DNA of 64,000 nt from Casuarius casuarius (taxonomy: Eukaryota > Chordata > Aves > Casuariiformes > Casuariidae), in the NCBI GenBank assembly GCA_003342895.1, contig PTFA01000024.1, positions 6,322,580 through 6,386,579 of the forward strand. Reading direction: 5' to 3'. Below are positions 12,301 to 25,655 of this stretch, in pieces. The notes beneath the pieces are model-generated. The model made no database searches and was not told the DNA's origin. It saw only the letters and a program-made list of their open reading frames with translations. The first letter of the stretch is position 1. Each line of letters begins with the position of its first letter. The position numbers and the translations under genes are program-made.

Positions 12301-15300
12301 TTTTAAGGATGAAGAAACCAGATGAGAGAGGACTTAAGCTCCCTCTGTGCCTATACTCAGGGCAGAAAGAAATTACATTTAACTGACCCCTTGATGATAA
12401 GACTTGATATTTGACTATATTTAATCATGTATAGAAAAGACAGTTGCACTTTTCAACAGCTGCTCTTATTCTGAGCTCCAAGGGGCTAACGAAAGATTAG
12501 GTCTGGGCAAGAGTTTACTCCCTCTCTCTCCCTCCCCCACAAAACCTGCATTTTTCATGACTTTTGGCGTTCCAGAGGGAAAACAAACCCAAACCCTTTC
12601 TTTACTGCACTCAAAACTGGTTCTCAATAACCTCACAGCAGCATAGATGGAAGCAGGTGGTGGAGGAAAAGCCCAGCAAGCAAGCCTTGCAGGTGGCAGC
12701 ACCGACCCCGCTGGCTCTGGGATCCAAACGCCAGCGCCGCTCCGGGCCGGCTGGCCGTGGAGGAGAGCTCGTGCTAGGCATATCTCCCAGATCAGGCTCT
12801 GAAGGGCAGCGTCTTTTTAAGCCAATGCAAAGAGTTTCAGCTCGATCTCGGGGAGACAATCGACCCTCGTGTTGTCATCGCTGGTAGCTGGTAGAGCGTT
12901 TAGCCGTCACTGCGCACAGCGGCCAGGGATGGGATGATTAATGGATTAAATCCCCCCTAGCCCATAGAGGAGGCTCTTTCTGTGCAGGGTCCGATCCCAG
13001 CGTCAGAGCAGGGTGATCTGCCCAGATGTGCCAAAGCTCAGGCAGGATGTTTTGAACAAATTAAGTAAAGGGACTTACTTGCCAATCTAAAAGTGCTGAA
13101 GAATAATTTCTGATTTCAACTTGGATTTCTTTATATTCCTGATAATTTCCACAAATATATCCATTTTGGAATGTGCCTGACAGATTTAGAAATATACAAG
13201 AAAATTTTGGATGTAAACATTACCAGAATTTGTTTGATGCTGCTAACTGTGATATTCCTTTCCTAATTAAACAATAAATTGAATAGTTACTTGCCTTTGT
13301 CCCATTTTTCCAGAGTGAGTGACCTTTAATAGGCACTGAACATAACTGAAAGTTAGCATTTAAAATTGATTAAAATTTAAAACCAGTCTTACAGAGAGAA
13401 AGAAGACAGACTATTCTAATAACTGCATCTACTATTTGCACGTATATGAAGACACTCATTTTAGATGTCCAGATTAGGAGGCCTGTATGACATGACCCAA
13501 TTTTAACGAAAGTAACCTTTTTGAAAATAGGTTATTGAAAACATTAGACATGTAAATATCCAGCTTCATAAAGTGACCCTCTTTGTTCAACACACAAACT
13601 GCACATGCAAGGAATGATAGCCGTTTTCATTCATTATGTGCAAGCGTCATTGATATTAACAGGAATTATGTGTGGAGAGTATACCTTTTAAATTTAAGCT
13701 TCAAAATGAGCAAAAGGAAAGAAGCAGTTGAAATTGCTTTCCCACAGTGATACGGAAAAGGCCCAATGCTTAGAGTAACAGAGCAACTAGCATGTTAGCC
13801 GTAATGCTTCTAACAAGTGTAGCATATTCAGGCTCTGATTCTCCGTGGGAACTCACAAATCTGGTATATCGAAAGCATTAGATCATCATCATATTTATTA
13901 AGTTAGTTAAATGACATTATTTAAATTATGAGTGGAGTTACGTGTTTACAAAAGTGGATTATTCCGAGATGTACAATGTCATTTCTCTGATAACAGCTAG
14001 GCGTGTCTCTTGCATAAAGGCGCAGACACAGGCCTCTGCTCTTTCAAACAATAAACTCTCTGATTTAAGTAGTGCTTGTAGTTATAGACACAAAATAAAT
14101 GCACTTCCCTCCTTCACACCCACACATGCACCCATATGCAGTGAGCCTACTCTACATGAAAAGCGTGGTCAAGAACCCTCCCAGTCATATTCCTGTGCAA
14201 ATCTACATGCCCTCATAGATATACACTGGCATTTTTGTCCCAGACTGAGTAACTACTGGTGCCATCAGGTATTTACATAAACCACCACTCAGTCTTCATC
14301 CTTTCACAAGGGCAATCTCATTCTTACTTTCACAATTATGAGAACTTCATAGGTGTAAATAAAGCTCAGATAGGGTAAGAATAAAAGAACATTTAATGAT
14401 CTTAAAACAAACTGGCAAAACGACAGTGGTTAAAGAAATACCTTTTGAAACCAAGGCAGAATTCAGTTCTGGTACTGATTATCGCAGGAAGTTCTTGAGG
14501 CCGAAAGCATGCCAAGACCTTTTCAAAAAGACTCAATATTAATGCAGATAAACAAATGCCCCAAATGTTCATAGCTGATAATTATCAAAATATTGGAATG
14601 GAGTTTGACCTAAAGTTTCACAGCTTAAAACAATCTCTTTTGTAAGAGTAGAAGGTGAGGCCTGTGTCAGAGCAAATGGTATCATATTTTTTGCCTTTTC
14701 CTTTGAGGCATCGGGCTTGGCCACAGTAGAGACAGAGTATTTGAGACCAGATGAACTGATCGTTCTTTGTTCCTAAACTATCCTTTGAAATCTGCTATGC
14801 CGAATAGTCCTTCCTTCTGTGGCATATAAGGCAGCCTTTTATTTAAAGCATATCTGCAAAAAACAATTAACAAAAAGGTGGGTTATGTGCCCACATAACT
14901 TGCTTGCAGAGTGAGAAGCGATGTCCTTTATGATTATCACAGAGACCTACCTATGGTAGGAAGTTTTTGCTCTACAGGAATTAAATGCATTCAAAAAATC
15001 TGAGTCAGTCTCGCTAAACAAAACAAAGAGCAGCAGAAAAAATCTTCCTGGAGGGGGAACGCGGGGAGAAGGGGCGGCTTTCACGCAGCCCTCCCTGGCG
15101 TTGCCGGGCAAGGGGGCGCAGGCGAAAACCAGGCACGTTTGGTTGCTTCGCTCACCATCTCCTCAGACAATGCGTCTGTTCTTCTTCAAACCGCTTCCTC
15201 CAACTGCCCCGATAATGTCGCTTTTCCTGTTTTTTTCTTTCAAACACAGAAGTTCCTTTCCTGATGGAAGGAGCTTTCCAAAGAGGAGGAGGAAAGGGTA

Positions 15301-15854
15301 TTTTTATCAGCTTCATCAAATGCTCCATTGGTGCACTGTGAAGAGAAAGATGTGTTTAGTTAACTTATTGGAGGCTTATGTTTCTATTTATGCCGAGATC
15401 ACACAAAGCAATTATGAAACTGAGTGTTTACAGATGAGTAAGAAGGTACTTTCTTTTCACTGTCCAGAGAATATTTTTAAAAAATTTTGGATGAACCAGA
15501 AAAAACATAAACATGCTACATTTAGAGCCAGATCCAAATATTTGTTGCAACCCAGGTAAATTTTTTGGAGGGAAGAACATTCCTATCACTTCAGTTTAGA
15601 CCCCAGATTTAGATACCTGGTTTCTTCAGGTTCCTTCTGGGGCTGGTGGGGAGAAATAGGCGCCGAGAGCAGTCGGGTTTTGGGGGGCTGGCTGGACACT
15701 CACAAAGTTTGGGTGGGTGCCAGAGCTCCGGTGATGGAGTTCCCACCCGCCGCTCTCTGCCTTCACTGAACAAGTCACAGTCCGTTAATGTGCAGCGCTC
15801 TCATCACCGCTTTGCACGCCAGCTTAAATAGAAAATCCCCATGTTTGATTCACC
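9366..15854. other. No supported gene
   Basis: A+T-rich DNA with a G+C-richer interval near 11980-12180 and 12690-12900. The 152-codon frame at 15101-15559 has no splice context. The stretch 13080-13920 is notably A+T-rich and free of recognisable repeats. Confidence 0.55.
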
Positions 15855-15855
15855 N
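15855..15855. other. Undetermined base (N)
   Basis: The only ambiguous base in the window, in CACCNAAGG. It breaks nothing identifiable. Confidence 1.
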
Positions 15856-18800
15856 AAGGAAAGAAAAACCTGCCCTTGCTTCTCTAGACCTGCTCCTGGG
15901 GCCTTTTGGGCACAAGCTCAAATACCTGCGAAGGGGCACGAGAATCGTTCTTGCTTTCCTTCGCTAGGGTCAGGGCTCTTTATGGAAGATTTTCAACAGC
16001 TCTGTAGATCAATTGGCCCCAAATCCCCCCAAGTTATATATAAACCACATGGAATTACGCAAATCTCTCAGCAAACCACACTGTACCACCATTTTGCCAT
16101 GTCGATGGAAATACTGTGAACAGAAGAGACAGATGCAGCTATTTATGAATGCTTTTTTCTGTGGTCAATAGTTGTATGCCTTGAGTAATGCTTTCAGTAA
16201 AAAATATGCAACTAGATTAATGATTTTTAATGATTGGTTTCTGCTGTCATATTAATGTTTATTTTACATATTTTTCCTGCTCTCTTCATCATATGAATTT
16301 TTCTTACAAGTGAAAAAACAATGGACGTATTTTGACTGCGAATGTGTAAACAGGCAAAATGCTATCCACAGCTCCAGCAGAACTCAAAATAAATAAAGCT
16401 TTACTGAAGTTACAAGAATTCAGTTAAGCTCTAATTGTCATTTCTAGAACTTGTTTTATTTCTGTCATTTGCTTTTCCACACTGCTGCTAGGACTGGCCA
16501 TTTAAATCGAGGAGGCCAGTCTTCAGTGAATGAAAATTCTCGGCGTTAGCACTTCTGTCTTCACCGGAGTAATTGTATATTCATAGCACTAACGAGCCCT
16601 GCTTATGGATTAAAAATGGACTGTCTCACTTCTATCTACACGACTGAACTAGCAAACAGAGGAACAAAAATCAAACACAGATTTCCGCAATATTTTATGA
16701 TTTCCATCCCTGGTTCTATTCCTGGAAGTTATTCTGGTCTCATGCTACTCATATGACAATGCCTGCTCACAGACGCAGCCCAGCTACATGTGAACCCAAG
16801 TACACCCAGACCCAAGCGTATGAAGTACACGTAAGTATTGCCCACCCAGGGCTGCGCAATCACAGTGTGCCGGGAGCACGGCATGTAGGAGAGCAGAAGC
16901 ACCGGTTGCTGAGGCGGCCTCTCCCTGGCGTTTCTTGCTTTCCAGGAGCATCGCCTGCTGATCTGCTATTTTGTGGGGAAGCAAAGCTGAGGACAGAGCC
17001 TTCCCACAGCCGAGCGCCTTGGGGGCTCACAAAAAGCATCAAAAAAGCACCAGAACTGATGCGTCTCTCATATGTGAGGCCACTGTGGAGGAATGGATAG
17101 TGTGCCCCGGCTCCAAGAGAGCCAACACTGCTGGTTGTTTTTGTTGATAAATGAGGCTTTTTATTCATTCTGTTGCTGCTGCTTCCCACCTCAGGTAACA
17201 ACATGTGGCCTGGAGATCTTGCTGCCGTGAGAAAGGTTGCAAAGCTGCAAGGTCACACTGGTGCTGTGTGCTGGGCTCACTCGAAAAAACATGATGTCAT
17301 TATGGACATGACACTAAAATACGAGGCTGTGAAAGCCTGTCATTTGCAAGGCTATAATATGCACTAATGTATTGAAAGAGAGAGTAACCTAGATGTTATG
17401 GTGATAATGTGCACTTACTGTATTTCTTTGAGCTGGAAAGAGACCACAGCTCTTTATTTTGACAAGGGATAATATACATCTTTGAGAGTGACTATGGAAG
17501 AAAATTTAGCTTGACTTGTCAAGTAGTCCAGCGTGGAATAGAAAGTTGCCAACATCTGCTGAGGTGTCACGTTTTCTGGTGTGAAAAATGCAGCTCAGAT
17601 GTAGCAGCAATCTCTGTGAAGGTTGTATCACTTCAGCAGAAAAACACCACCTAAGGTAGAACGTTGTCTGTTTATTTAAAATGAAATTAGGAACCAGCAA
17701 TGTATTATTCATGGTCTTCAGTGTATGCAGAGCGTCTTGTGTGTTTCTTTAACTGCTATAAATACAGATTCAGCTTGCCACACACAGAGCACTTCATCTG
17801 AATCTTGTCAAATGAGTACATTATTTACATTTCATCCCGTCTTAAAATGTGCCTTTCTCTTTTGCTCTTATAAGTGCTGCAGCGATGCCACACCAACGCG
17901 AGGGTGGGTTCCCGGTGTAGGGGGCCAGATCCTTTTCTGAATTGCCATGGTGTCCAATGGGAGCGCCTTCCTCCTCGTCACGAGGGTCATCGGGACCTTC
18001 TGCCCGCACAACAGAAGTCAGGGTCGATCTTCGTATATTAAATCAGGATGTCGACCTGCATCAATTAATCAAATTTCCTCATTTGTCTCCCCTTCTCCCA
18101 CCCCCTCCCCTTTTCTGCATGGGCAGTGACTTAAAAAGTCAAGCATGTAATTGTCTGACAGTTATTTCAATAATACACGAGTAAATTAAGTAATGCTTTT
18201 CCCTTTTTATCGCTGGAATCTTGTGCTGAGGCCACGGCTCCTTCCAGGAATGTGGCGCCTACGTATTATTACCATTTGGATGGGTTTTATTCCTTTGCAC
18301 AGATACACAAAATGCAAAAGCCTGTTTGTTTCCATCTCTCTATTTTTTTTCCAAATGTAAACTAAACAACTCCTTTTACATCTCTTGCTGGTTAGCAGCC
18401 AACGTAAATGCTTATGCTAGGAGAACAAGCCCATTTCCTGCCGTTAAGGCTTTTTTGTTTATCCTAGGGCTACTCACTGCCACTGCCTGCCCCTGACAGA
18501 CTATTAACCCCTGTTTCTAGCAGGCATACCAGATGTGGGTTTCTTAAGCAAATTATTGGTTATTTCACCACATGTCGTTTTTGCAGTTAAGTGTTTCCAG
18601 CCTCTCAGAACATTCCACAGAAATAACATCACATTTTCCTCCAACCTGTTAATTAGCATAATTATTTATCAGCCTGAAAGCCACAGCTTGAGCTTGTTAA
18701 GCGGCAGACAGATACGCACTGGACAGTGGCCCAATAGACTTGAAAGAGCAATGAGAGGATGGAGGCTGTGGAAGATGCCGGAGAGGCTGTGGGAAGACGG

Positions 18801-21800
18801 GCTGTTTGCATTTCCCTCCTCCACCTTCTCCTGAAGACCCCTCCAGCTGATAAGATGCATCCCTTTTCCACGCTGCAGGGAGAGGGGGCTTCAGACTTAC
18901 GTATCCCCCAAAATCTACAAAGCTGTAACAGGGAGAGCCAGCTCCAGATGATCAAAAAGAAAGAGATGATATGAGAAATATGCACCCTCTGCCATCCTTG
19001 GCAGATGTTCCTGTCCTCCCTTTGCATTCGCTTTGCTCTTTGTGCACACATCTAATCTCTCTGATTAAAAGGGAGGCCAATGTTGCAAGACTTATAAAGC
19101 TTGTAGGATGTAATTTCTTCAGTCAGTGTGTGAGATAGTGGAGAGGATCTTTGTCCAGTATTATATGTGCAATTTTCTAACATCAACTCGAAAAACATAG
19201 TACATTGCAGATTACATTGCAGCAACAGGTCCAAACTACTCATTAGATACTAATTGTAGATCAATTACAAAATAGATTGATACATTTGAAATGCTCAGAT
19301 GACCCTGTTTTTTCAGCCTATAAATGGGGATGTAGAAGGCCCAGATTAAGCCTTTTGTGCCACTGAGCCCTATCTGATTCTAATCCCAGAAGCATCTGCA
19401 TAGGTCCCTGTGTAGGGTGGGCTGTACTCAACTTTTTAATGATGAGGCATTGTAATTTTCTACCTGAATGTGTCTACACTGCTTTTATAGATGCATATTC
19501 CTCGAGAGCACCAAGTCCTATGCTTCTGCCAGCAGCTGAACTGTGGTTTATGCGTAACGGGTAATTAAGGTGGATTTCATGTAAAAATTAATAGTAGCAG
19601 TATGGAACAGAGATGGATGTTTCTAAGTGGTTGAATTTGAGTTTAGAGTTGCAATGGATTTTTTTTTCAGCTAGACCTCAAAAACCCATAAATTGGACAA
19701 ATGAACTAAAATTTCCTGTGACCACAATCCTTTTGCTCCAACAGACTTGTGTTCTTGAAAATTATTCAGGACATCCAGTTATATTCTCAGGCCTTTCAGT
19801 CCATTTGCAAGCATATAGCAATAGCAGGAAACACTAGGAGCTAGAAAGCCCTGTGGAGCAGTGATCTCTTCAGCAGCCCATTTGCGTCAGAATTCCCAAG
19901 TAAGTAGTGCTGCAACAGGTTTGTGGCTCTTGGGCAAACCTAAAACTATCTGTAAAAAATAAATGTCATGGCACAGTGTGGCCCAGTTGTCCACGTGACA
20001 CATATTTGTCAGTAGTTACCTACTAGACATTAAAGCATAGTACATTAACACACTCTATTAATCAATGAGAAGATGATAATACTTAATTTTCTTCAGGGAT
20101 TGCATTCATTAATGGTAACAGTTAATCAGGATGTTACAAACTCTGTTTTTATTACAAACTCTGACAATGGATACTAGTCTGGGAAAACTATTGGAAGTTT
20201 CAAATCTTTGTGAAATGAGAGGATCTGTGCTTGCTAATATCATACCCACAGTTGTTTTTGCTTTATTGTGTTATTTCCTGTTATACACTGCAGGCCAGAT
20301 GGCAGCAGGCTAACACGAGTTGGAATAAGCGGGCAAAGAAACACATGGTCCTAGGGACTATGAGCACAAGGCCTGTTTCTCCACATGCTCAGGGAGATGC
20401 TGGATCCTTGAAATACAGAGGGACATCCCATAAAGATAATGGGCAGAAGTGAAAAATCTTACTAATCCTTGGTGCTACTGGCCTTTAGGAACTGTACTTC
20501 TCAGGTATTCACTTGCATCTGTTTTTAAAGAGTTGCAATCTTCTTAAAAATAGTTATAACTTTTTATTGACTTCAACAAGAAGGAAATAAATGTCTACAA
20601 ATAGGAAATACCATAAAAAAGATGTTCATAGAAGTCAGTTTCAAACTACCCAAGTATTAAGTCTTTTGTTGTTGAGATTCATTCACACCTCCATCTTTTA
20701 ATACAAAAGACTTTTTTCCCCCAACATGACAAAAAACATGATTCTCCCTTAAGCATCAGAGCTTCAGTTCCTGCCGTTAATTTTTTGCTCACATTTTGTT
20801 AACTATCACAGAATGGCAAGGGTATCAGCGAGAAAACATTTACTTAGGGTTAACTTCATGACAGTTCCTCTTTTTGCCATTTTTAGAAAGGCGCACACAG
20901 GCCACGTTTTCGCATGGAAAGGAAGATGTATTGATTTAAGCTGAGTGCACAAATACCTACAGAAGTGCAAATTTCTCTAGATCAACGGCCATACCCGGTA
21001 AACGTTAGAGACAAAATCCTGCTGATTTCAACCAGCTGTTATTGAAAATGAATTTTCGCTAAATCATGACAGCTTTAGGCTCTGCTAGATTCCCTTGCCA
21101 GACTTCCCCAAATCAAGCAACGCATGCTCGCTCCATTCTGCAGTTGCATCTGCAGCGACTCACATGTTTCCATGGATATCTGGAGCACAGATGTTGCACA
21201 AAAGGGTGAAAAAAATCACACTGACTCAGAGTGTATTCTGTTGCATTGCTCCCTTGATAATTTCCATTTTTTTCCCCTCAAATGTAATTTAAAGAGAAAT
21301 GAGCTGGTAAGTTTTCCACATCTCTCCTCAGGAATCTGTGGCATTCACTGGTGGCTGCAATAAGCAGGCCTTTTAATGCCACCGGTAGCTCAAAAGAGCT
21401 TTGAATTCATATTTGACCACAGCCCCTTAAGCAACTGTTTTCTCTCAATCCCCATTATGCTGAAAATCCCTTCCCATACTTGTGCAGGCCACTTCTCTTG
21501 CATAAGTGTTTTTTCACGTGTTAATTTTGACTGGATGATTCAGCAGCACTTGGTGCTGTTGTGGCAAGACAAAAATGTGTGTTTAGCTACATTCAAGAGA
21601 TAAACACATTCCCTTCAGTGGCATTGGTGATAACAGCCCATCCACATTAGGATTTTTTCCTCCCTTAGAAAGCATCCTATTCCTTCACTTATGCCTAGCT
21701 TACTCATTGGCTAGTTAGGGAAGGATGATGTGACCTATACTGATACAATTTTCTATATGTTGGCAGTGGAAATTGTCTTTCCAGTAGCTGCAGGTATCAA

Positions 21801-23045
21801 GATGAGACAGATTAGATTAAATTCACAGGCTTCACTTCCATTCAACAAGCTGGCAGCTCCTGAAGCCAGAAGCAAGGCTGAGTACTTTCAGCGTGCCTTT
21901 GGAGGGTTTGTTTGTTTGTTTGTTTTCTCAGTGCAGCTATTCTTCCATGCTTCCTACATGCTAAGGAGGTAGCCATAGCACTGCTTTCCTCATCCGCATC
22001 TCCCATAGGATATCCCTATGGCGATACGCACAGCCAAACTGCTGGATGATGAAGGGCAAAACACGCTTCCAGAGCCGTCTCTTTGAGGAGACGCTGAGCT
22101 GTGGCCTGGCGACTTATCTCAGTGAAAAACCTCAGACAAGATGTCACGCCCCCCATCCTGTAGAGGATCCCAAGATCTAGTCCCTCTACATGCTGCTGCT
22201 CTGAATCTCTCCTGTCATTCAGGTTTTGTCTCAAGCTACCATTAGTCAGTGGGAAGCTGAGCTGGTGCAAGCTGGAAGGTGCTAGCACAGCACCTCAGGA
22301 AGCCTGTGAGAGAGCACAGGAGGAAAGACCCAACCTTGCAGAAAGAAGGAGCTAGTGGGATGAAGCAGGATATGCAGTCTGCCCACACCATTGCCTCATT
22401 TAGAGGGGGAAAGAAAGAAGCTTCAACTTGCAGAGGAACAGAAACATAGACCAGTAGCAAGACCCAAATGACAGCCTCCCCCCAGTACACTCTAGCTAGC
22501 CCACAGTCCTCAATTTCTCCCCTCTTGAAGCATTTTTCAAGACTCGCTGTCACAGCTCAGTTGCTCCAGCTGCCTGCTGCCCTCCACCAAGCCTCTACAC
22601 AACAGCAAACAACCCTGATAAACACAAACCCCATCAAGCTGCTTGGGATCTACCTATAAAGTGCCTCCCAGCCAGTGTTAGGCTGTGTTTCATGCCTACC
22701 ACCTGCTCTCGTTCTCAGTCGGATGCTCCCAGCACGTGGCCTGCAAATGCCATTCAGCGGGGCAGAGAGCTGAATCTGTCACGGCTGTCCTTCTTCCACA
22801 AGGAGATTTTCCTAGCTATTCTATCATATCATATACTTTACCTTCACATGAAAAAGAGGTGGGATTTGGGGTTTTTTGGAGAGAAAAGTGTACATCTCTG
22901 GTTTTACTACTCATTATGGGTGCAAATCTCTCTAACCTCATGCTCATTAATATATTTAGGTAAAACATTACTAATGTTTATTATTTCAGATTACTTAAGT
23001 GAACACTGGTGTTCAGTTCTACATCTCAGCTAGAGGGGCTCATTA
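15856..23045. other. No supported gene
   Basis: Unique A+T-rich sequence. A good plus-strand acceptor (TTATTTCCTGTTATACACTGCAG) ends near 20293 and is followed by a frame open to about 20450, but no donor or motif supports it. Around 18645-18675 there is a compact cluster of TTAATTAG and TAATTATTTATC words of homeodomain type. Confidence 0.5.
21907..21922. repeat. TTTG microsatellite, 4 units
   Basis: Four perfect TTTG units followed by TTTT. Confidence 0.95.
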
Positions 23046-23125
23046 TCTTTAATTTTCTTTCAATTTTTCCCCCCAGAATGAAAAGCTGAAAAATTAAAAA
23101 TTGAAAAATCAAAGAAAAATCTGGG
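23046..23125. repeat. Imperfect inverted repeat, MITE-like
   Basis: Left arm TTTAATTTTCTTTCAATTTTT (split here as TTTAATTTTCTT and TCAATTTTT) is answered about 30 bases later by AAAATTAAAAATTGAAAAATC and AAAGAAAAAT. The exact complementary core is TTCAATTTTT against AAAAATTGAA. Such A/T palindromes occur in old DNA-transposon remnants. A low-complexity coincidence is the alternative. Confidence 0.45.
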
Positions 23126-23754
23126 TTGCATACTCTGGAAATCTGTCATCTCAGCCTTTGCAAACTGGCAGGAAAAAAACCTACCTTAATTGTAAATCTT
23201 CCCACCAAGAAGTGTGTACATTGGGATTTTTTGGTAGACTTTAGAAAGGTGGAAGTAAAAGTAATTTCAGAATAGAAACTCGGCAGAACGAGAGGTAGGG
23301 GCAAACCCTGAATGTGACATGATGACTGTTGCTCCAGTACAATATTGAACTGGTAGGGCTGAAAAATCTGTAGGAGCCGCTGTGCTGTTCGACACAGTAA
23401 AAATCAGCTTCCCAATTAATACTCTTCCCATTAATTTGTGAAAGCACAATAGCTTCTTAAACACTCTTCGTAACGTTTAACTCCTCTCTCTTTCTGAGAA
23501 ATCAGGTGACCAGCCTGGGAGGCCCGCAGGGGCCGGTGGAGCCCGGGGAACCAGCCCTCTGAGGTCCCCGAGCCAGATGGGCACCACGGCACTAATTAAG
23601 CTCGCTGGTGTTAACTTCGGAGCCACTTTTCCCCCAGCAGTGCAAGCGAAGAACAGAGTGTACCGGCTGTAACGTCTGCATCCCGGCTTTTGTTGGTTTT
23701 GCTCTGACCCTTAAAGTTATTTAAGTGTGCATGTGCGTGTTTGTGTGTTTGGGT

Positions 23755-23950
23755 TTAATTTAATATAGGTCTGAATCGCCGCTGGAACGCTGGAGCCCGG
23801 CACGGCCGCAGCAGCCGTAACGAGAAGCAGCGGCTGTGCACACCACGTCGTGGTCGGGGCGAGCTCCTCGGCGGCCGCGGGGGCTGCGGCACCGTCCCTT
23901 CCCGGGGCTGCGCTCGCAAGGCTGCTTTACGCCGTCGAATGCTCACGCAG
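23755..23950. promoter_or_regulatory. CpG-rich patch, possible promoter or enhancer
   Basis: Around 200 bases with many CpG dinucleotides (GGGGCGAGCTCCTCGGCGG, CACCACGTCGTGG). CACGTCGTG is close to a palindromic E-box or CREB-like core. The patch continues more weakly on both sides, to about 23510 on the left and 24260 on the right. It is weaker than the islands at 2.2 and 50.6 kb. No exon with good splice sites was found beside it. Confidence 0.45.
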
Positions 23951-25073
23951 GGCTTCTCCACCTGAAGTCATGCTCTGCTCTTAAGAAAACTGAATTATGG
24001 CTCCGTACGGCAGTTTTCAAGGCGGTACCGATCTGCAGCGAGATCTTGCTTGTAATGTCCTTTGCGATCTCTTTCTCCAGCACGTTCTGGTGAATCAGAG
24101 CAAGCCGGCAAGGCGGGATGCGCTCACGGGCCGGCTATCAGCGCTCGGGAATGTTAATGGCAAGGGCACTCATCTGTTTGCGAGCCCACACGAGCCTGGT
24201 GTCGGCATTGCCCAATGCCTTCCTATGCATCCAGGAACGCAGCGGCTCATTTCTGCAAGTATTTCATTTAACATTGTTTCGAAATTAGGATCTGCTGGGC
24301 TTAAAGAAATAAACAAAACAGATACGATGATGAACACTGTTGTGTGTTCACTGTTCGTGTGATCACTCAGCATCTGAAAACCCTGCACTACTCAGCTATT
24401 GCCAGGATCTGTAAAACAGTGTGAAAACTTCCCTTCTGTAATACACATTTAAAACTGATCACGGCAGACGTCTCCCAGAATAACTCTGTCATTCGGGCAT
24501 AGGGAGGTGCGATGCCCGAGCGTGAGCTCTGACTGACGGCTCTGCTGGCCAAAGCCCTCGGGGCAGAGGCACTGCTGCCAGCAGGTTCTGGTGTCATCAG
24601 AAGCATCACAAAAATGGTTTCAGTTTGTATTGCCACGCAGAAGAACGGCAGCGTAACCCAAAAATGCCATGCTGGCATCCCATCTTATCTTGCCTTTGGC
24701 GATGTGACAGCAAGCATAGAGGCATTTTGCACTACTGGTAAAAATTTCAAAATGTTTCAGCACACATGTGAAGAAAACATAGGGTCTGATGGCTAATGAT
24801 GAGTCACATTTAAAGGTTGTGAATTTTCACTCATTTGGTCTAATTTATTTTACCAGCAGTAATCATGCAAAGATCATAGGCTTATACAGGAACTGATGCA
24901 AAATCGCATCTGAATGTAATTAAACCTCTTGGCCTTCTTCACAGCATTTCAGTATCTCAATTGCTGGCCAAATCCAAATAGTACAGAAGAAATGGAAACG
25001 CAAAATAAGTTCGCTGTAACCAACCTCAATGGCGTCAGTTTGATTTGGGGGTTGGATAAGGGCTGGTTCTTAC
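23951..25073. other. No supported gene
   Basis: The decaying right shoulder of the CpG patch runs to about 24260, then A+T-rich DNA. No phase-1 acceptor suitable for continuing the exon at 25074 was convincing here. Confidence 0.5.
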
Positions 25074-25204
25074 ATTCTTTTGGATCAACTCGCTTGCTCC
25101 TGCCAATGGCTAGCAGTAAATATGACGCTATTCCACACAGAGACGCAAGAAAAAAGAAAACAGTTTTCCAGAAGAGGAATTTAGTGGCATTTCTATCCAA
25201 ATTC
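25074..25204 (-). CDS. Candidate internal coding exon with one membrane helix
   Basis: This 131-base segment follows a good acceptor (pyrimidine-rich TATACTTTCCTTAG) and ends at a consensus donor (GTAAGAACC). The open frame is one base, 43 codons and one base, so it enters in phase 2 and leaves in phase 1. The peptide begins NLDRNATKF, has a hydrophobic segment at about residues 14-34 (VFFFLASLCGIASYLLLAIG) and then the basic cluster RSKR followed by VDPKE. The NAT sequon sits too close to the membrane to be a likely glycan site. The basic cluster after the helix predicts an outside-to-inside orientation, opposite to the exon at 34774-34925. I do not recognise the protein. The following exon, which must begin in phase 1, was not found at lower coordinates. 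Being in the same gene as 34774-34925 is an inference from strand, phase and topology. Confidence 0.55.
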
Positions 25205-25524
25205 CTAAGGAAAGTATAAAATTGTTGGCCAGTGACAAGAGGCACGAGAAACTTCTGTCAGAAAAAAAATAAAAAAGAACTTCTCATTTCAATCACAAAT
25301 CTAAATTCATCTGAAGTTGAGAAATCCTTTAGAAAGTCTGCGGTGTATTTGGGCAAGCCAGGAAAAAAAATCAGAACAGATTTTAGGACATGGTAAAAAA
25401 GACTTTGTCGCTTTTAAGGAGCGGTACAACTATTTTTGTTATCTCTCTTACAGTACAGTAATATTTTCTAGGATAAACAGATCTGTTGTGTTTAATTACT
25501 TTTCATTGCAAACATAAAATTGGT

Positions 25525-25655
25525 CAAATTCTGCATCTGGTTGTGCTGGGGTAAATTCAGAGCGAAGCCTATAAAATCAGTAGAGTAGCCTATAAAATCA
25601 GTAGAATTGATTCAGATCTGTGCACTGGTGATTTAGAGGAGAGTTTGAGCACAGT
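25525..25655. mobile_element. Ancient palindromic repeat relic
   Basis: GGTCAAATTCTGCATCTGG, TGCTGGGGTAAATTCAGAGCG, ATTGATTCAGATCTGTGCAC and GGTGATTTAGAGGAGAGTTTG resemble an old amniote hairpin repeat built around GGTCAAATTCTGC and GTGTAAATCCAGAGTAA-like blocks (recalled, not searched). The internal 21-base duplication at 25566-25607 falls inside it. Confidence 0.45.
25566..25607. repeat. Tandem duplication, 21-base unit, 2 copies
   Basis: Unit AGCCTATAAAATCAGTAGAGT at 25566-25586 is followed directly by a copy at 25587-25607 differing at one base (G to A near the end). Confidence 0.95.

Noticed and set aside
12880..13000. tRNA-like words GTAGCTGGTAGAGCG and GGTCCGATCCC
   Set aside because: They resemble tRNA A and B boxes, but lie about 100 bases apart with no cloverleaf pairing or acceptor stem between them.
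15101..15559. 152-codon plus-strand open frame
   Set aside because: No splice sites, no motif, and composition like the flanks.
18897..18960. Minus-strand donor GTAAGTCTG with a hydrophobic open segment behind it
   Set aside because: Its acceptor lacks a pyrimidine tract. Although the exit phase is 1, its phase-2 entry does not fit as the continuation of the exon at 25074-25204, which leaves in phase 1.
20294..20452. Plus-strand open segment after a strong acceptor
   Set aside because: No donor and no motif. The frame simply runs into a stop shortly after.
20806..20835. ATCACAGAATGGCAAGGG, reminiscent of avian CR1 LINE 3-prime ends
   Set aside because: Only a short match. The usual continuation and terminal octamer repeats of CR1 are absent.
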